From contig CALBGO010000004.1 in NCBI GenBank assembly GCA_937894585.1, forward strand, positions 1 through 39,239: a stretch of 39,239 nt of DNA. The letters run 5' to 3'. The notes beneath the pieces were generated by a model. It was not told the origin of the DNA. It made no database searches and saw nothing but the letters and a program-made list of their open reading frames with translations. This document shows, piece by piece, positions 1-7,978 of this stretch. The position numbers and the translations under genes are program-made. The stretch's first letter is position 1, and each line of letters opens with the position of its first letter. Source of the stretch: an uncultured Eubacterium sp. Its GTDB lineage: Bacteria > Bacillota > Clostridia > Peptostreptococcales > Anaerovoracaceae.

Positions 1-54
1 ATTCGGGACTTTCACCCATTAGAATGTGCGCTCGCCGAGCACACCATAAAAGAG

Positions 55-91
55 AAAAGCTGGAAGTGCAAAACTTTCAGCTTTTTCTTTT
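55..91 (+). terminator. Rho-independent terminator of a gene left of the window
   Basis: A 13-base stem (55-67 pairs with 73-85, one G:U pair) closes a five-base loop and runs into a T-rich tract at 82-91. A short reading frame entering from the left edge stops at 22, so this is most simply the terminator of that truncated upstream gene, of which only about six codons remain. The T-tract overlaps the -35 box of the next promoter. Confidence 0.75.
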
Positions 92-117
92 ACATTGGAG
101 AATTTCTTTGGTATAAT
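89..117 (+). promoter_or_regulatory. Strong sigma-A promoter with extended -10
   Basis: TTTACA (89-94) and TATAAT (112-117) are separated by exactly 17 bases, and a TG dinucleotide sits one base upstream of the -10 box (109-110). Transcription would start near 124, giving a leader of about 43 bases before the ATG at 167. It should drive the unknown gene at 167 and perhaps the DUF3791/DUF3990 cassette behind it. Confidence 0.75.
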
Positions 118-166
118 AGAGTATAAACTATTCTTAAAAAACACAGGTAAGAAATCGGAGAAAGCT

Positions 167-1045
167 ATGAAAAAAGATATCGTCATAAACAAAGCATTCA
201 GCTGGAACGGCTCAGATTGGAAAATCGGTTCTGTGGAATTTGATGAAAATTACAGAAGTTCTGCGGTGTTGCATCTATGCAGGAGAATTCCCGCTGCTGC
301 ACTCACGGAATACCATAAAAAAATTGAACCGGTTTTACCGTTTTTTGAGAAGTTGAATTATGAGCAGGCAGAGATTATCAGAAGCATTTCTCCGTTTCAA
401 ACAGATTTTTCCATAGAATTAATGATAGACGGTAAATCCCTTGCGGGAACCGGCTGCGCTTATCGTTACTGGGAACCGAAAAAAACGGAATATGATGAAA
501 TGGACCGTGAGGTTTACAAATATATTAAAGAATTCCATCTTGACGAAAATGACGGCTGGATGATTGCAAGCTTTGACCTCAACCTGACAGATCACGCAGA
601 ATCAGACTTGTCAAAAGCATATCTCAAACTGTCTCAAGACAGCAGAACAGTGTATGGAGACAGTTTTGCAGTCAGCCAGGCAGGACAGGCGTTTCTTTTG
701 ATCAATCCGGTTACAAAAACACCCCATGTGCTGGAGATCAAAGAATTCAGTACGGAACAGCTTGACAGCCGTTTTTCGCAAGACGAGGAGCCGCTGTACT
801 GTGCCAATATGGAGTACGAAATCATTCCGCCTCTTTCAGAAGACAGCTATAAGCTTATAGATATCGGGCCGGATCTGCCTGAAAACATTCCTTCCCTTAT
901 GTTTTACGGAGAATTGGAAACTTGCCCCGGCAGAGCCGTCAGAAGAGCATGGTCTAATCTTCGCAAGGAACCGATAGACTACATCGTGTGGCGTATGGAA
1001 TTTATTCAAAAAGACGGCGAAACTGTCACAGTTTCTTTAGCATAA
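167..1045 (+). CDS. Conserved-looking hypothetical protein, 292 aa
   Basis: I do not recognise this protein. The start at 167 is preferred over an in-frame ATG at 95 because GGAG lies six bases upstream, and the 95 start would fall inside the promoter. The product is soluble-looking, acidic and rich in aromatic residues, with no signal peptide or membrane segment. A short predicted beta-rich stretch surrounds the W-x-G-S-D-W region near residues 13-18, and Trp/Arg clusters lie near the C terminus. It stands alone under its own strong promoter, 67 bases before the DUF3791 cassette, so co-transcription with that cassette is possible. The reading frame is intact and codon use looks like the neighbours. 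Function is unknown. Confidence 0.7.
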   Translation: MKKDIVINKAFSWNGSDWKIGSVEFDENYRSSAVLHLCRRIPAAALTEYHKKIEPVLPFFEKLNYEQAEIIRSISPFQTDFSIELMIDGKSLAGTGCAYRYWEPKKTEYDEMDREVYKYIKEFHLDENDGWMIASFDLNLTDHAESDLSKAYLKLSQDSRTVYGDSFAVSQAGQAFLLINPVTKTPHVLEIKEFSTEQLDSRFSQDEEPLYCANMEYEIIPPLSEDSYKLIDIGPDLPENIPSLMFYGELETCPGRAVRRAWSNLRKEPIDYIVWRMEFIQKDGETVTVSLA

Positions 1046-1112
1046 AGCCACGGCTGTTAATATGATCTGCTTATCAAATATATCCTGTCGAGAAATATTA
1101 GGAGATATATAA

Positions 1113-1349
1113 ATGAATAACACAAAAAGACAGCTGGATATGACAAAGGAAGAACTGGAATTTGCAATCTTCTGTATTGAAAATATCGCATTAAAGTTGA
1201 AATTAACAGGAAACGAAGTATATGATATCCTGACCGGAGAAGATGACTTGCTGGATACTTATATTATTCCCGAATACGACATATTGCACACCCAGGGAAA
1301 AGAGTACATTATAGAGGATATCTTATCTTTGATGGAAAAAAGGGGATAA
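1113..1349 (+). CDS. DUF3791 family small protein, 78 aa
   Basis: A small, acidic, helical protein. The segment near residues 54-69 (Y-D-I-L-H-T-Q-G-K-E-Y, then I-I-E-D-I) matches my memory of the DUF3791 family, which is commonly encoded beside DUF3990 proteins. The start has AGGAG about eight bases upstream. Only three bases separate its stop from the DUF3990 start, so the two are surely co-translated. By analogy with small acidic genes placed directly before an enzyme-like toxin, it may be an antitoxin or immunity-like partner. That role is inference, since the family has no established function I can cite. Confidence 0.75.
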   Translation: MNNTKRQLDMTKEELEFAIFCIENIALKLKLTGNEVYDILTGEDDLLDTYIIPEYDILHTQGKEYIIEDILSLMEKRG

Positions 1350-1352
1350 ATT

Positions 1353-1826
1353 ATGATTTTATATCACGGTTCTAATATGGAAATTCATACACCGGATACA
1401 AAACATTCCAGAATCAATGTGGATTTTGGAAAAGGGTTTTATACCACACCGATTTTAGAGCAGGCGCAGCGTTGGTGCGGCAAGTTTCGCAGACGCGGAG
1501 AGAATGCAGTTATATCTGTATTTAATTTTGATGAAACGGCTTTAGAGAAAGTAAATTTCATTCAATTTGATTCTTATTCCGAAAGCTGGCTGGATTTTGT
1601 ATTGCACTGCAGAACCGGAAAAGATAATTCGGATTATGATATTGTCATCGGCGGAGTTGCCAATGATAAAGTCTTTAACACGGTAGAACTGTTCTTTGAC
1701 GGTCTGATAGAAAAATCTGAAGCATTAAAAAGGCTTCGCTATGAAAAACCGAATCTTCAGATCTGTTTTAGAAATCAGGAAGTCATCGATGTTTTTTTAA
1801 AATTTGAAGGGAGCAAAATCTTATGA
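1353..1826 (+). CDS. DUF3990 family protein, ADP-ribosyltransferase-like, 157 aa
   Basis: The N terminus carries L-Y-H-G-S (residues 3-7), followed by F-G-K-G-F-Y-T-T at 25-32. It continues through an A-x-x-W helix start to a C-terminal Q-I-C-F strand around residue 136. This H / Y / (Q or E) order is the layout of the ADP-ribosyltransferase fold, to which DUF3990 has been linked. The third position here is Q136 rather than the Glu of classical arginine-specific enzymes. The length is typical for the family. It is sandwiched between two small genes: the DUF3791 gene ends three bases upstream, and the next gene starts inside its stop codon (ATGA overlap). A toxin-like enzyme with one or two small partners is the most natural reading, but activity, target and toxicity are unproven. 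Confidence 0.75.
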   Translation: MILYHGSNMEIHTPDTKHSRINVDFGKGFYTTPILEQAQRWCGKFRRRGENAVISVFNFDETALEKVNFIQFDSYSESWLDFVLHCRTGKDNSDYDIVIGGVANDKVFNTVELFFDGLIEKSEALKRLRYEKPNLQICFRNQEVIDVFLKFEGSKIL

Positions 1827-2041
1827 ATGCACACCCGATACTGCTGCAGAAAAAATATGCCCGTGTTGTCGGCTGTTTCGCTGAGCTGACCGGTCTTTCA
1901 GAGAGAAAGGCTTTGGATTTTTTCTATCATTCCACAACTTACACTCTGATGCGCGAAGGAATTTCCGATATGCACTGCATGAGCGATATGTATTTAGCAG
2001 AAGAATTACAGCAGGAATACGAGAAAGCACAGGTAAGATAA
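1823..2041 (+). CDS. Small DUF3990-associated protein (DUF3791-like), 72 aa
   Basis: The ATG overlaps the stop codon of the DUF3990 gene by four bases, and a GAAGGGAG sequence lies about eight bases upstream, so translation is coupled. The product carries A-L-D-F-F-Y-H-S near residue 31 and I-S-D-M-H-C-M-S-D-x-Y-L-A-E-E-L near residues 47-62. I remember this pattern from many small proteins in clostridial and gut-bacterial genomes encoded with DUF3990 genes. It has no membrane segment. I am unsure whether databases place it in DUF3791 or a sister family. Its coupling to the transferase-like gene suggests partnership in the same complex or in control of that protein. Confidence 0.7.
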   Translation: MNAHPILLQKKYARVVGCFAELTGLSERKALDFFYHSTTYTLMREGISDMHCMSDMYLAEELQQEYEKAQVR

Positions 2042-2044
2042 ACG

Positions 2045-2238
2045 ATGACAATTAAACTTGTGGATGCTTATGACTTTAGAGAAGAGATCAAGGCGCTTTT
2101 TACAGTGCTATGCTTTTGGATACACTTCCGTTCCTTGTAAATGCCGTACATCTGTACCGAAAATATGGTTTTTATGAAATTGAAAGCTACAACAACAGTC
2201 CGATGGATACTTCCGTTTATATGCGGCTGGATCTGTAA
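2045..2238 (+). pseudogene. Internally deleted, frameshifted GNAT acetyltransferase
   Basis: The ATG at 2045 opens a frame whose first 20 residues (M-T-I-K-L-V-D-A-Y-D-F-R and on) look like the start of a clostridial GNAT N-acetyltransferase, but it stops at 2138-2140. A second frame, from about 2104 to 2238, encodes the typical GNAT C terminus: M-L-L-D-T-L-P-F-L, then Y-R-K-Y-G-F-Y-E-I, then S-P-M-D-T-S and M-x-L-D-L. Family members are about 155-160 residues, so roughly 90-100 central codons, including the acetyl-CoA loop, are gone and the two ends are out of frame. It follows the DUF3990 cassette by three bases and precedes mutS by 45. It is almost certainly non-functional. Confidence 0.75.
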
Positions 2239-2283
2239 GACAAGATTAGAAAATACACTGATTATTAAAGGAGTTACAACTAT

Positions 2284-4926
2284 ATGGCAAAAAACAAACT
2301 GTCACCGATGATGCAGCAATATCTGGATATTAAAGCAGAATACCAAGACTGTATTCTGTTTTTCAGATTGGGAGACTTTTACGAAATGTTCTTTGAAGAC
2401 GCAAAGACAGCGTCCAGAGAACTGGAACTGACTTTGACAGGAAAAAACTGCGGACAAGAAGAACGGGCCCCAATGTGCGGCGTCCCGTTTCATTCTGCCG
2501 ATACATATATAGCTCGCCTTGTGGAAAAGGGCTATAAAGTGGCAATCTGTGAACAGGTGGAAGATCCTGCTGCGGCAAAAGGCATCGTAAAGCGTGAAGT
2601 GATTCAGATTGTGACCCCCGGCACAGTGACTTCCCGAAATATGCTGAAAGAAACAGAAAACAACTATCTGGCATCAGTATATATTGATAAGAACGGTATG
2701 TCCGTTTCCTATTGCGATATCTCCACCGGTGAGCTTTACACTACAGAAAACGCAGGAACACTCAATCCGGTTACTGATATCTTAAACGAGCTGGCGAAAA
2801 TCAATGCTCGTGAAATTATCATCAATCAGTCCGCCTGCCTTTATATCAGCGAAGAAGAGCTGAAGACGGCGACAGGAGCCTTTGTCTTTGTAATGAACGA
2901 TTCCTACTATACACAAAAACCTGCCGAGGATGCAATCAAAGCCCAGTTTGATACGGTTTCACTGACAAGTCTGGGGCTTGCCGGCAGGGACTTTTGCATA
3001 CTTTCTTTAGGCGCACTGCTTTCCTATCTTCTGGAAACTCAGAAACAGAGTCTGAAACAGCTGACTCGCTGCCGGTTCTATGAAATCGGAAAACATATGT
3101 CTTTGGATAAGGCAACCCTTCGTAACCTTGAAATTACAGAAACCTTATACGATAAGAAAGTCCGGGGCTCTTTGCTTGGAGTACTGGATAAAACCGCTAC
3201 CGCTATGGGTTCCCGCAAACTGAAGCAATGGCTCCGAGAACCCTTAAACAATGCCGAGGAAATCAACCTTCGCCTTGATGCCGTAGAGGAACTTACCTTG
3301 CAGCCTATGCTTGAAAACAACCTGAGAGAAGCGCTGAAACAGGTTTACGACTTTGAGCGCCTTGCCGGCAGAATCGCCGCAGGAAATGCAAACGGAAAAG
3401 ATTTAATTGCTTTGAAAAACTCCGTCTCTGTTCTGCCGGAAATCAAAAACAGTCTGGAATATGCGGGCGCCGATCTTTTGAAAGAGCTTGGCGGGCAGAT
3501 TCATGATCTCACTGCCGTTTACAATCTGGTGGAAGCTGCTGTCCGGGAAGATGCGCCGTTTACTGTAAAAGAGGGCGGTTTGATCAAAGAAGGCTATTCC
3601 ACAGAACTCGATGAAATAAAGTTTTCTATCAAGGACGGCAAACAGTGGATTGCAAACCTTGAAAATGCAGAAAGAGAAAGAACAGGCATTAAAACACTGA
3701 AAGTCGGTTTCAATAAAGTGTTCGGCTACTACATTGATGTAACCAAGGCCAATGCGGATCTGGTACCGGAAGACTACATCAGAAAACAGACACTGGTAAA
3801 CAACGAACGATATATTACACCGGAGCTGAAAGAGATGGAAAATCTGGTGCTCAATGCAGAGACAAAAATCAATCAGCTGGAATATGAACTTTTTACCGAG
3901 ATTCGCGATAAGATTCAGAGTTATATCATACAGCTCCAGGAGACTTCACAGGCTGTAGCCTGTCTTGATGTACTGTGCAGCTTTGCCAATGTAAGCAATA
4001 AATTCGGTTATGTAAAGCCTGTTATTGATGAGAGCCTTGAGCTGAGCATTGAAAAGGGCAGACACCCTGTTATAGAGCAGATGACCTCCGGCGGTATGTT
4101 TGTATCCAATGATACCTACCTTAATAACACGGATACCAGTATGCTGATTATCACAGGACCGAATATGGCGGGAAAATCTACATATATGCGGCAGACTGCC
4201 CTGATTGTCCTGATGGCGCAGGCAGGATGCTTTGTACCTTGCGAATATGCTAAAATCGGCGTTGTGGATCGGATTTTCACCCGCATAGGCGCATCGGATA
4301 ATCTGGCGCAGGGACAATCTACCTTTTTTGTGGAAATGAGTGAGCTTGCATATATTCTCAGCTGCGCAAAAGAGCGGAGTCTGATCATCCTCGATGAAAT
4401 CGGCAGAGGAACCAGTACCTACGACGGACTTTCAATTGCCTGGGCTGCTGTGGATTATCTCTGCAACCGCAATACCCATATCAGAACTCTTTTTGCCACC
4501 CATTACCACGAATTGACTGCACTTGAGGCGGAAATTCCCGGCGTGCGCAATCTCAATGTAGATGTATCCGAAGAAAACGGAAATATCGTATTCCTGCATA
4601 AGATTATCGAAGGCTCTGCGAGCCGAAGTTACGGAATTCATGTGGCAAAACTGGCAGGTGTACCGGACAGTCTTTTGAAAAATGCCCAGCATAAGTTGGC
4701 GCAGCTGGAAGAGGGGAGAGCTGAAATTTCCGTTTCACAGGACAGCTTTTTATCCTCCGAATCACCTTCGGAAAATAAAAGCTCCGAAGCAGAAGAACAG
4801 ATTTCCTTTTTTACGACAGGTCCAAACCCGATTATCGAGCGAATCCGTAATCTCAATCTGATGGAAATTACGCCGTCTAAAGCAATTGGTATTTTAGAAG
4901 AACTGAAGGAAGCAATCAATGATTAA
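2284..4926 (+). CDS. mutS: DNA mismatch repair protein MutS
   Basis: At 880 residues this is a full-length MutS, the sensor of base mismatches and small loops. The mismatch-wedge F-x-E motif is intact (F32-Y33-E34, after F-F-R-L-G-D). The ATPase domain has Walker A G-P-N-M-A-G-K-S-T at 625-633, Walker B Asp704-Glu705 (L-D-E-I-G-R-G-T-S-T) and the A-T-H-Y-H-E-L motif near 738. The C terminus has the conserved tail segment ending in L-E-E-L. The start has AAAGGAG ten bases upstream. The last eight bases overlap the mutL start, so the two are translationally coupled. The upstream region has no clear separate promoter; transcription may come from the cassette to the left. Confidence 0.98.
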   Translation: MAKNKLSPMMQQYLDIKAEYQDCILFFRLGDFYEMFFEDAKTASRELELTLTGKNCGQEERAPMCGVPFHSADTYIARLVEKGYKVAICEQVEDPAAAKGIVKREVIQIVTPGTVTSRNMLKETENNYLASVYIDKNGMSVSYCDISTGELYTTENAGTLNPVTDILNELAKINAREIIINQSACLYISEEELKTATGAFVFVMNDSYYTQKPAEDAIKAQFDTVSLTSLGLAGRDFCILSLGALLSYLLETQKQSLKQLTRCRFYEIGKHMSLDKATLRNLEITETLYDKKVRGSLLGVLDKTATAMGSRKLKQWLREPLNNAEEINLRLDAVEELTLQPMLENNLREALKQVYDFERLAGRIAAGNANGKDLIALKNSVSVLPEIKNSLEYAGADLLKELGGQIHDLTAVYNLVEAAVREDAPFTVKEGGLIKEGYSTELDEIKFSIKDGKQWIANLENAERERTGIKTLKVGFNKVFGYYIDVTKANADLVPEDYIRKQTLVNNERYITPELKEMENLVLNAETKINQLEYELFTEIRDKIQSYIIQLQETSQAVACLDVLCSFANVSNKFGYVKPVIDESLELSIEKGRHPVIEQMTSGGMFVSNDTYLNNTDTSMLIITGPNMAGKSTYMRQTALIVLMAQAGCFVPCEYAKIGVVDRIFTRIGASDNLAQGQSTFFVEMSELAYILSCAKERSLIILDEIGRGTSTYDGLSIAWAAVDYLCNRNTHIRTLFATHYHELTALEAEIPGVRNLNVDVSEENGNIVFLHKIIEGSASRSYGIHVAKLAGVPDSLLKNAQHKLAQLEEGRAEISVSQDSFLSSESPSENKSSEAEEQISFFTTGPNPIIERIRNLNLMEITPSKAIGILEELKEAIND

Positions 4927-6964
4927 AGTATTGGAAAAAAATGTAGCCGATAAAATCGCTGCCGGCGAGGTTATTGAACGACCGGTATCTATCGTAAAAG
5001 AACTTGTGGAAAATTCCGTGGATTCAGGCGCCGACTCTATTGTTGTGGAAATTAAAAACGGCGGAAAATCTTATATCCGGGTTACAGATAACGGCTGCGG
5101 CATTTCATCGGATGAAGCGGAAACAGCTTTTCTACGCCATGCCACCAGCAAAATCGAAACCGCAGGGGATCTTGACACCATTGAAACTTTAGGGTTTCGC
5201 GGCGAGGCTCTTGCCAGTATTGCAGCGGTCACTCATACTGAATTTATTACCAAAACCCGTGAAGAAAAAACCGGCACCCGAATTCTGATTCACGGAAGTG
5301 AAGTGCTGGAAAAGAAAAAGACAGGCTGTCCCGACGGCACAACGATCGTTGTGACAGATTTGTTCTACAACACGCCGGCACGGCGTAAATTCCTGAAAAC
5401 AGACAGCGCAGAAAGCGGTCAGATTATTGATTTTATGTCACAGATTGCTTTGGCTTATCCTGCTGTCCGGTTTCGCTTCATCAACAACGGCAGCATTCTC
5501 TTTTCCACCACGGGAAAAGGAGATTTGCTCAGTGCTGTCCTGTCAGTTTATAAGATGCGTGAATATCAGGATCTGCTGCCTGTATTCCATGAAGAAAACG
5601 GAAATACCCTTACAGGCTATATTTCAAGACCTTCCTTATCAAAAAGCAACCGGAAAAATCAGGTTTTCTTTGTTAATGGCAGAGTGGTAAACAGCAAAGT
5701 GATTGAGCGGGGTTTAACGGAAGGCTATCGAGAAAGGCTGTTTGACCGGCGTTATCCCGTTGCGTTTCTGTTTCTGAAGACAGACCCCGGCAGACTGGAT
5801 GTGAATATTCATCCCAATAAAAAAGAAGTCCGTTTTGACAATGAAGCAGAAATTGTTTCTCTGGTCGAAAGCGGCGTAAAATCAGCGCTGGGTACCAGGG
5901 CGGCCGTAGCGGAGGTAAAAAATGTTTTCAAAGAAAGTGAAGGTGAGGGGAAAACTAAAAATGTTGCTTCCGTTGACGAGCAGGTAGACATAAAATATAT
6001 ATTGTCAAATAAACGCAAAGAAGCCGGCAAGATAGAGCTGGAAACTTCTGAGAGGGCAGACAGTACAGAAAATCGTATTTACGAACAGGCTGAATTTGTA
6101 ATTCCTCCTTCAAATAAGGATATAGCGGATATGACGATGGAAGCAGCAGAAAAACAGGCGGAGTACAAGCCTGTTTCCGAGTTCACAGTTTTCGAGCGAA
6201 AAACAGACGATATATCAGAGCCGTCTCTTGAAAAAACACAGTTTGTTCCGCCTCCAAGGCAGAATGCACCTGTTTCGAAAACGAAATCTTCTGCGGAAAA
6301 CGACATTGATGGCAATCTTGGTGTTTCGTTATCCAAAGGGGGCTGCAAACCGGATATTACCATTGATGCTCCGGCGCTTCAGCCTTTCGATTTCACCGAT
6401 TTAACACTGACCGGTGCAATTTTTGACACCTATATTACCGCTGTGGATCATAAGAACTTCTACTTAATCGACCAGCATGCCGCCCATGAGCGGGTATTCT
6501 ATGAGAAACTGGTAGAAGAGTATCTGTCAGAAGAAAAGCTTTGTCAGCCGATTCTGATGCCGATTGTCATTGAAGTTCCGCTTTCCGTAAAAGAAAATGA
6601 GTATGACTGGCTGGATTCTCTCTGCGATATGGGCTTTCTCATCGAAGAATTCGGGCAGAATTCCTATGTGATTCGGGAAATTCCGACCTTTATGACTTTA
6701 TCCGAAGCAGAAGAGTTTGCAAAAGAATTTACAGACAGTGTTACCGACGGCACAAAACTTCAAAATACAGTAATCATCAATAAACTGATTACCAAATCCT
6801 GCAAATCTGCAGTGAAAGCTCACGACAGGCTGTCTATGGAAGAAATGAAAGCACTGATTGCCCAGCTCGCCGTATGCAGAAACCCTTTTTCCTGTCCCCA
6901 TGGCAGACCGACATTTATCAGACTGTCACAGTATGAAATCGAGAAGATGTTCAAGCGGGTGTAG
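4919..6964 (+). CDS. mutL: DNA mismatch repair protein MutL (endonuclease type)
   Basis: 681 residues. The N-terminal GHKL ATPase shows E28 in K-E-L-V-E-N-S, D-N-G-C-G, H-A-T-S-K-I, G-F-R-G-E-A-L and Y-N-T-P-A-R-R-K-F. A variable, acidic linker of roughly residues 330-480 follows. The C-terminal dimerisation domain has the nickase motif D-Q-H-A-x2-E-x4-E starting at Asp518, S-C-K-S-A-V-K-A-H-D-R-L, and C-P-H-G-R-P from Cys659. These are the metal-binding features of MutL proteins in bacteria without MutH, so this MutL itself nicks the daughter strand. It works with MutS, whose gene overlaps its start. Confidence 0.98.
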   Translation: MIKVLEKNVADKIAAGEVIERPVSIVKELVENSVDSGADSIVVEIKNGGKSYIRVTDNGCGISSDEAETAFLRHATSKIETAGDLDTIETLGFRGEALASIAAVTHTEFITKTREEKTGTRILIHGSEVLEKKKTGCPDGTTIVVTDLFYNTPARRKFLKTDSAESGQIIDFMSQIALAYPAVRFRFINNGSILFSTTGKGDLLSAVLSVYKMREYQDLLPVFHEENGNTLTGYISRPSLSKSNRKNQVFFVNGRVVNSKVIERGLTEGYRERLFDRRYPVAFLFLKTDPGRLDVNIHPNKKEVRFDNEAEIVSLVESGVKSALGTRAAVAEVKNVFKESEGEGKTKNVASVDEQVDIKYILSNKRKEAGKIELETSERADSTENRIYEQAEFVIPPSNKDIADMTMEAAEKQAEYKPVSEFTVFERKTDDISEPSLEKTQFVPPPRQNAPVSKTKSSAENDIDGNLGVSLSKGGCKPDITIDAPALQPFDFTDLTLTGAIFDTYITAVDHKNFYLIDQHAAHERVFYEKLVEEYLSEEKLCQPILMPIVIEVPLSVKENEYDWLDSLCDMGFLIEEFGQNSYVIREIPTFMTLSEAEEFAKEFTDSVTDGTKLQNTVIINKLITKSCKSAVKAHDRLSMEEMKALIAQLAVCRNPFSCPHGRPTFIRLSQYEIEKMFKRV

Positions 6965-7054
6965 GATACTTTTTTACTGACAAATCATTGTCTCACCGAC
7001 AAAGTAATATTTTTATCAATATCTCTGTTTATGAGAATGTAAGGAATATATTTT

Positions 7055-7978
7055 ATGAAAAGAGAAATCATCGTCATCTGCGGACCTACCGCAGTGGGAA
7101 AAACAAAATATGCCATTGAAACGGCGCTTGCCTTTAACGGTGAAATTGTTTCCTGCGATTCCATGCAGCTTTACAAATATATGGATATCGGAAGTGCCAA
7201 ACCTACGCCGGAGGAACAGGCGCAGGTAAAACACTATCTGGTAGATGAAATCGACCCGTCGGAATCTTTTTCCGCAGCAAAATATCAGACCATGGCAAAA
7301 GACGCCATTGAAAAGATATTTGCAAAGGGAAAAATTCCGATTATCGCAGGGGGAACAGGGCTTTATCTCAATGCACTGCTTTACGATATGGACTTCAGCG
7401 CACCGCCGGGAGATACGGCCTTTCGCGACGAACTTTATAAACTGGCGGAAGAGCAGGGGGCGGAGGTCCTTCACAATAAGCTGAAGACCTTGGATTCTGC
7501 CGCTGCAGAGAGAATTCATCCCAATAATATAAAAAAGGTGGTTCGCGCCATTGAAGCGGCAAAAGAAGGCAATAAGGTGAAAGATTTTGCTGCGGATCTG
7601 CGTCCGACCAAAGATTACACCCCTCGCCTTGTGGGACTGACACGGGATCGTGCAGAGCTTTACGCGCGGATCAACCTGCGGGTGGATTTACTGCTGGCGC
7701 AGGGACTGGTGGAAGAAGTCCGAGGGCTTTTGCAAAGGGGACTTACAGAAAGTGATATCTCTATGAAAGGCATCGGCTATAAAGAAATCATAGGCTATTT
7801 GGAAGGCCGTTACATCCTTTCTGAAGCCGCAGACCTTGTAAAAAAGAACACTCGTCACTATGCGAAAAGGCAGTTGACTTGGTTTAAGCGTTATACTGAT
7901 ATGCAGTGGTTTAATATTTCGGAATATGAAAGCGATAAGCTCTGTCTGGAGGATATTTTTAAATGGCTAAAGAAATAA
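7055..7978 (+). CDS. miaA: tRNA dimethylallyltransferase MiaA
   Basis: 307 residues, the usual length. It transfers a dimethylallyl group from dimethylallyl diphosphate to N6 of A37 in tRNAs reading codons that start with U. The P-loop G-P-T-A-V-G-K-T is at 10-17, followed by D-S-M-Q-L-Y-K and D-I-G-S-A-K-P-T. The A-G-G-T-G-L-Y-L motif and the basic C-terminal region (K-K-N-T-R-H-Y-A-K-R-Q-L-T-W-F) that contacts tRNA are also present. The start has AAGGAA upstream. It lies 90 bases after mutL, the normal clostridial order. The next gene starts inside its last five codons. Confidence 0.98.
   Translation: MKREIIVICGPTAVGKTKYAIETALAFNGEIVSCDSMQLYKYMDIGSAKPTPEEQAQVKHYLVDEIDPSESFSAAKYQTMAKDAIEKIFAKGKIPIIAGGTGLYLNALLYDMDFSAPPGDTAFRDELYKLAEEQGAEVLHNKLKTLDSAAAERIHPNNIKKVVRAIEAAKEGNKVKDFAADLRPTKDYTPRLVGLTRDRAELYARINLRVDLLLAQGLVEEVRGLLQRGLTESDISMKGIGYKEIIGYLEGRYILSEAADLVKKNTRHYAKRQLTWFKRYTDMQWFNISEYESDKLCLEDIFKWLKK

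Noticed and set aside
1..54. CRISPR or mobile element end at the left edge
   Set aside because: No repeated units or terminal inverted repeats were seen. The stretch fits the last few codons and 3' end of a truncated upstream gene.
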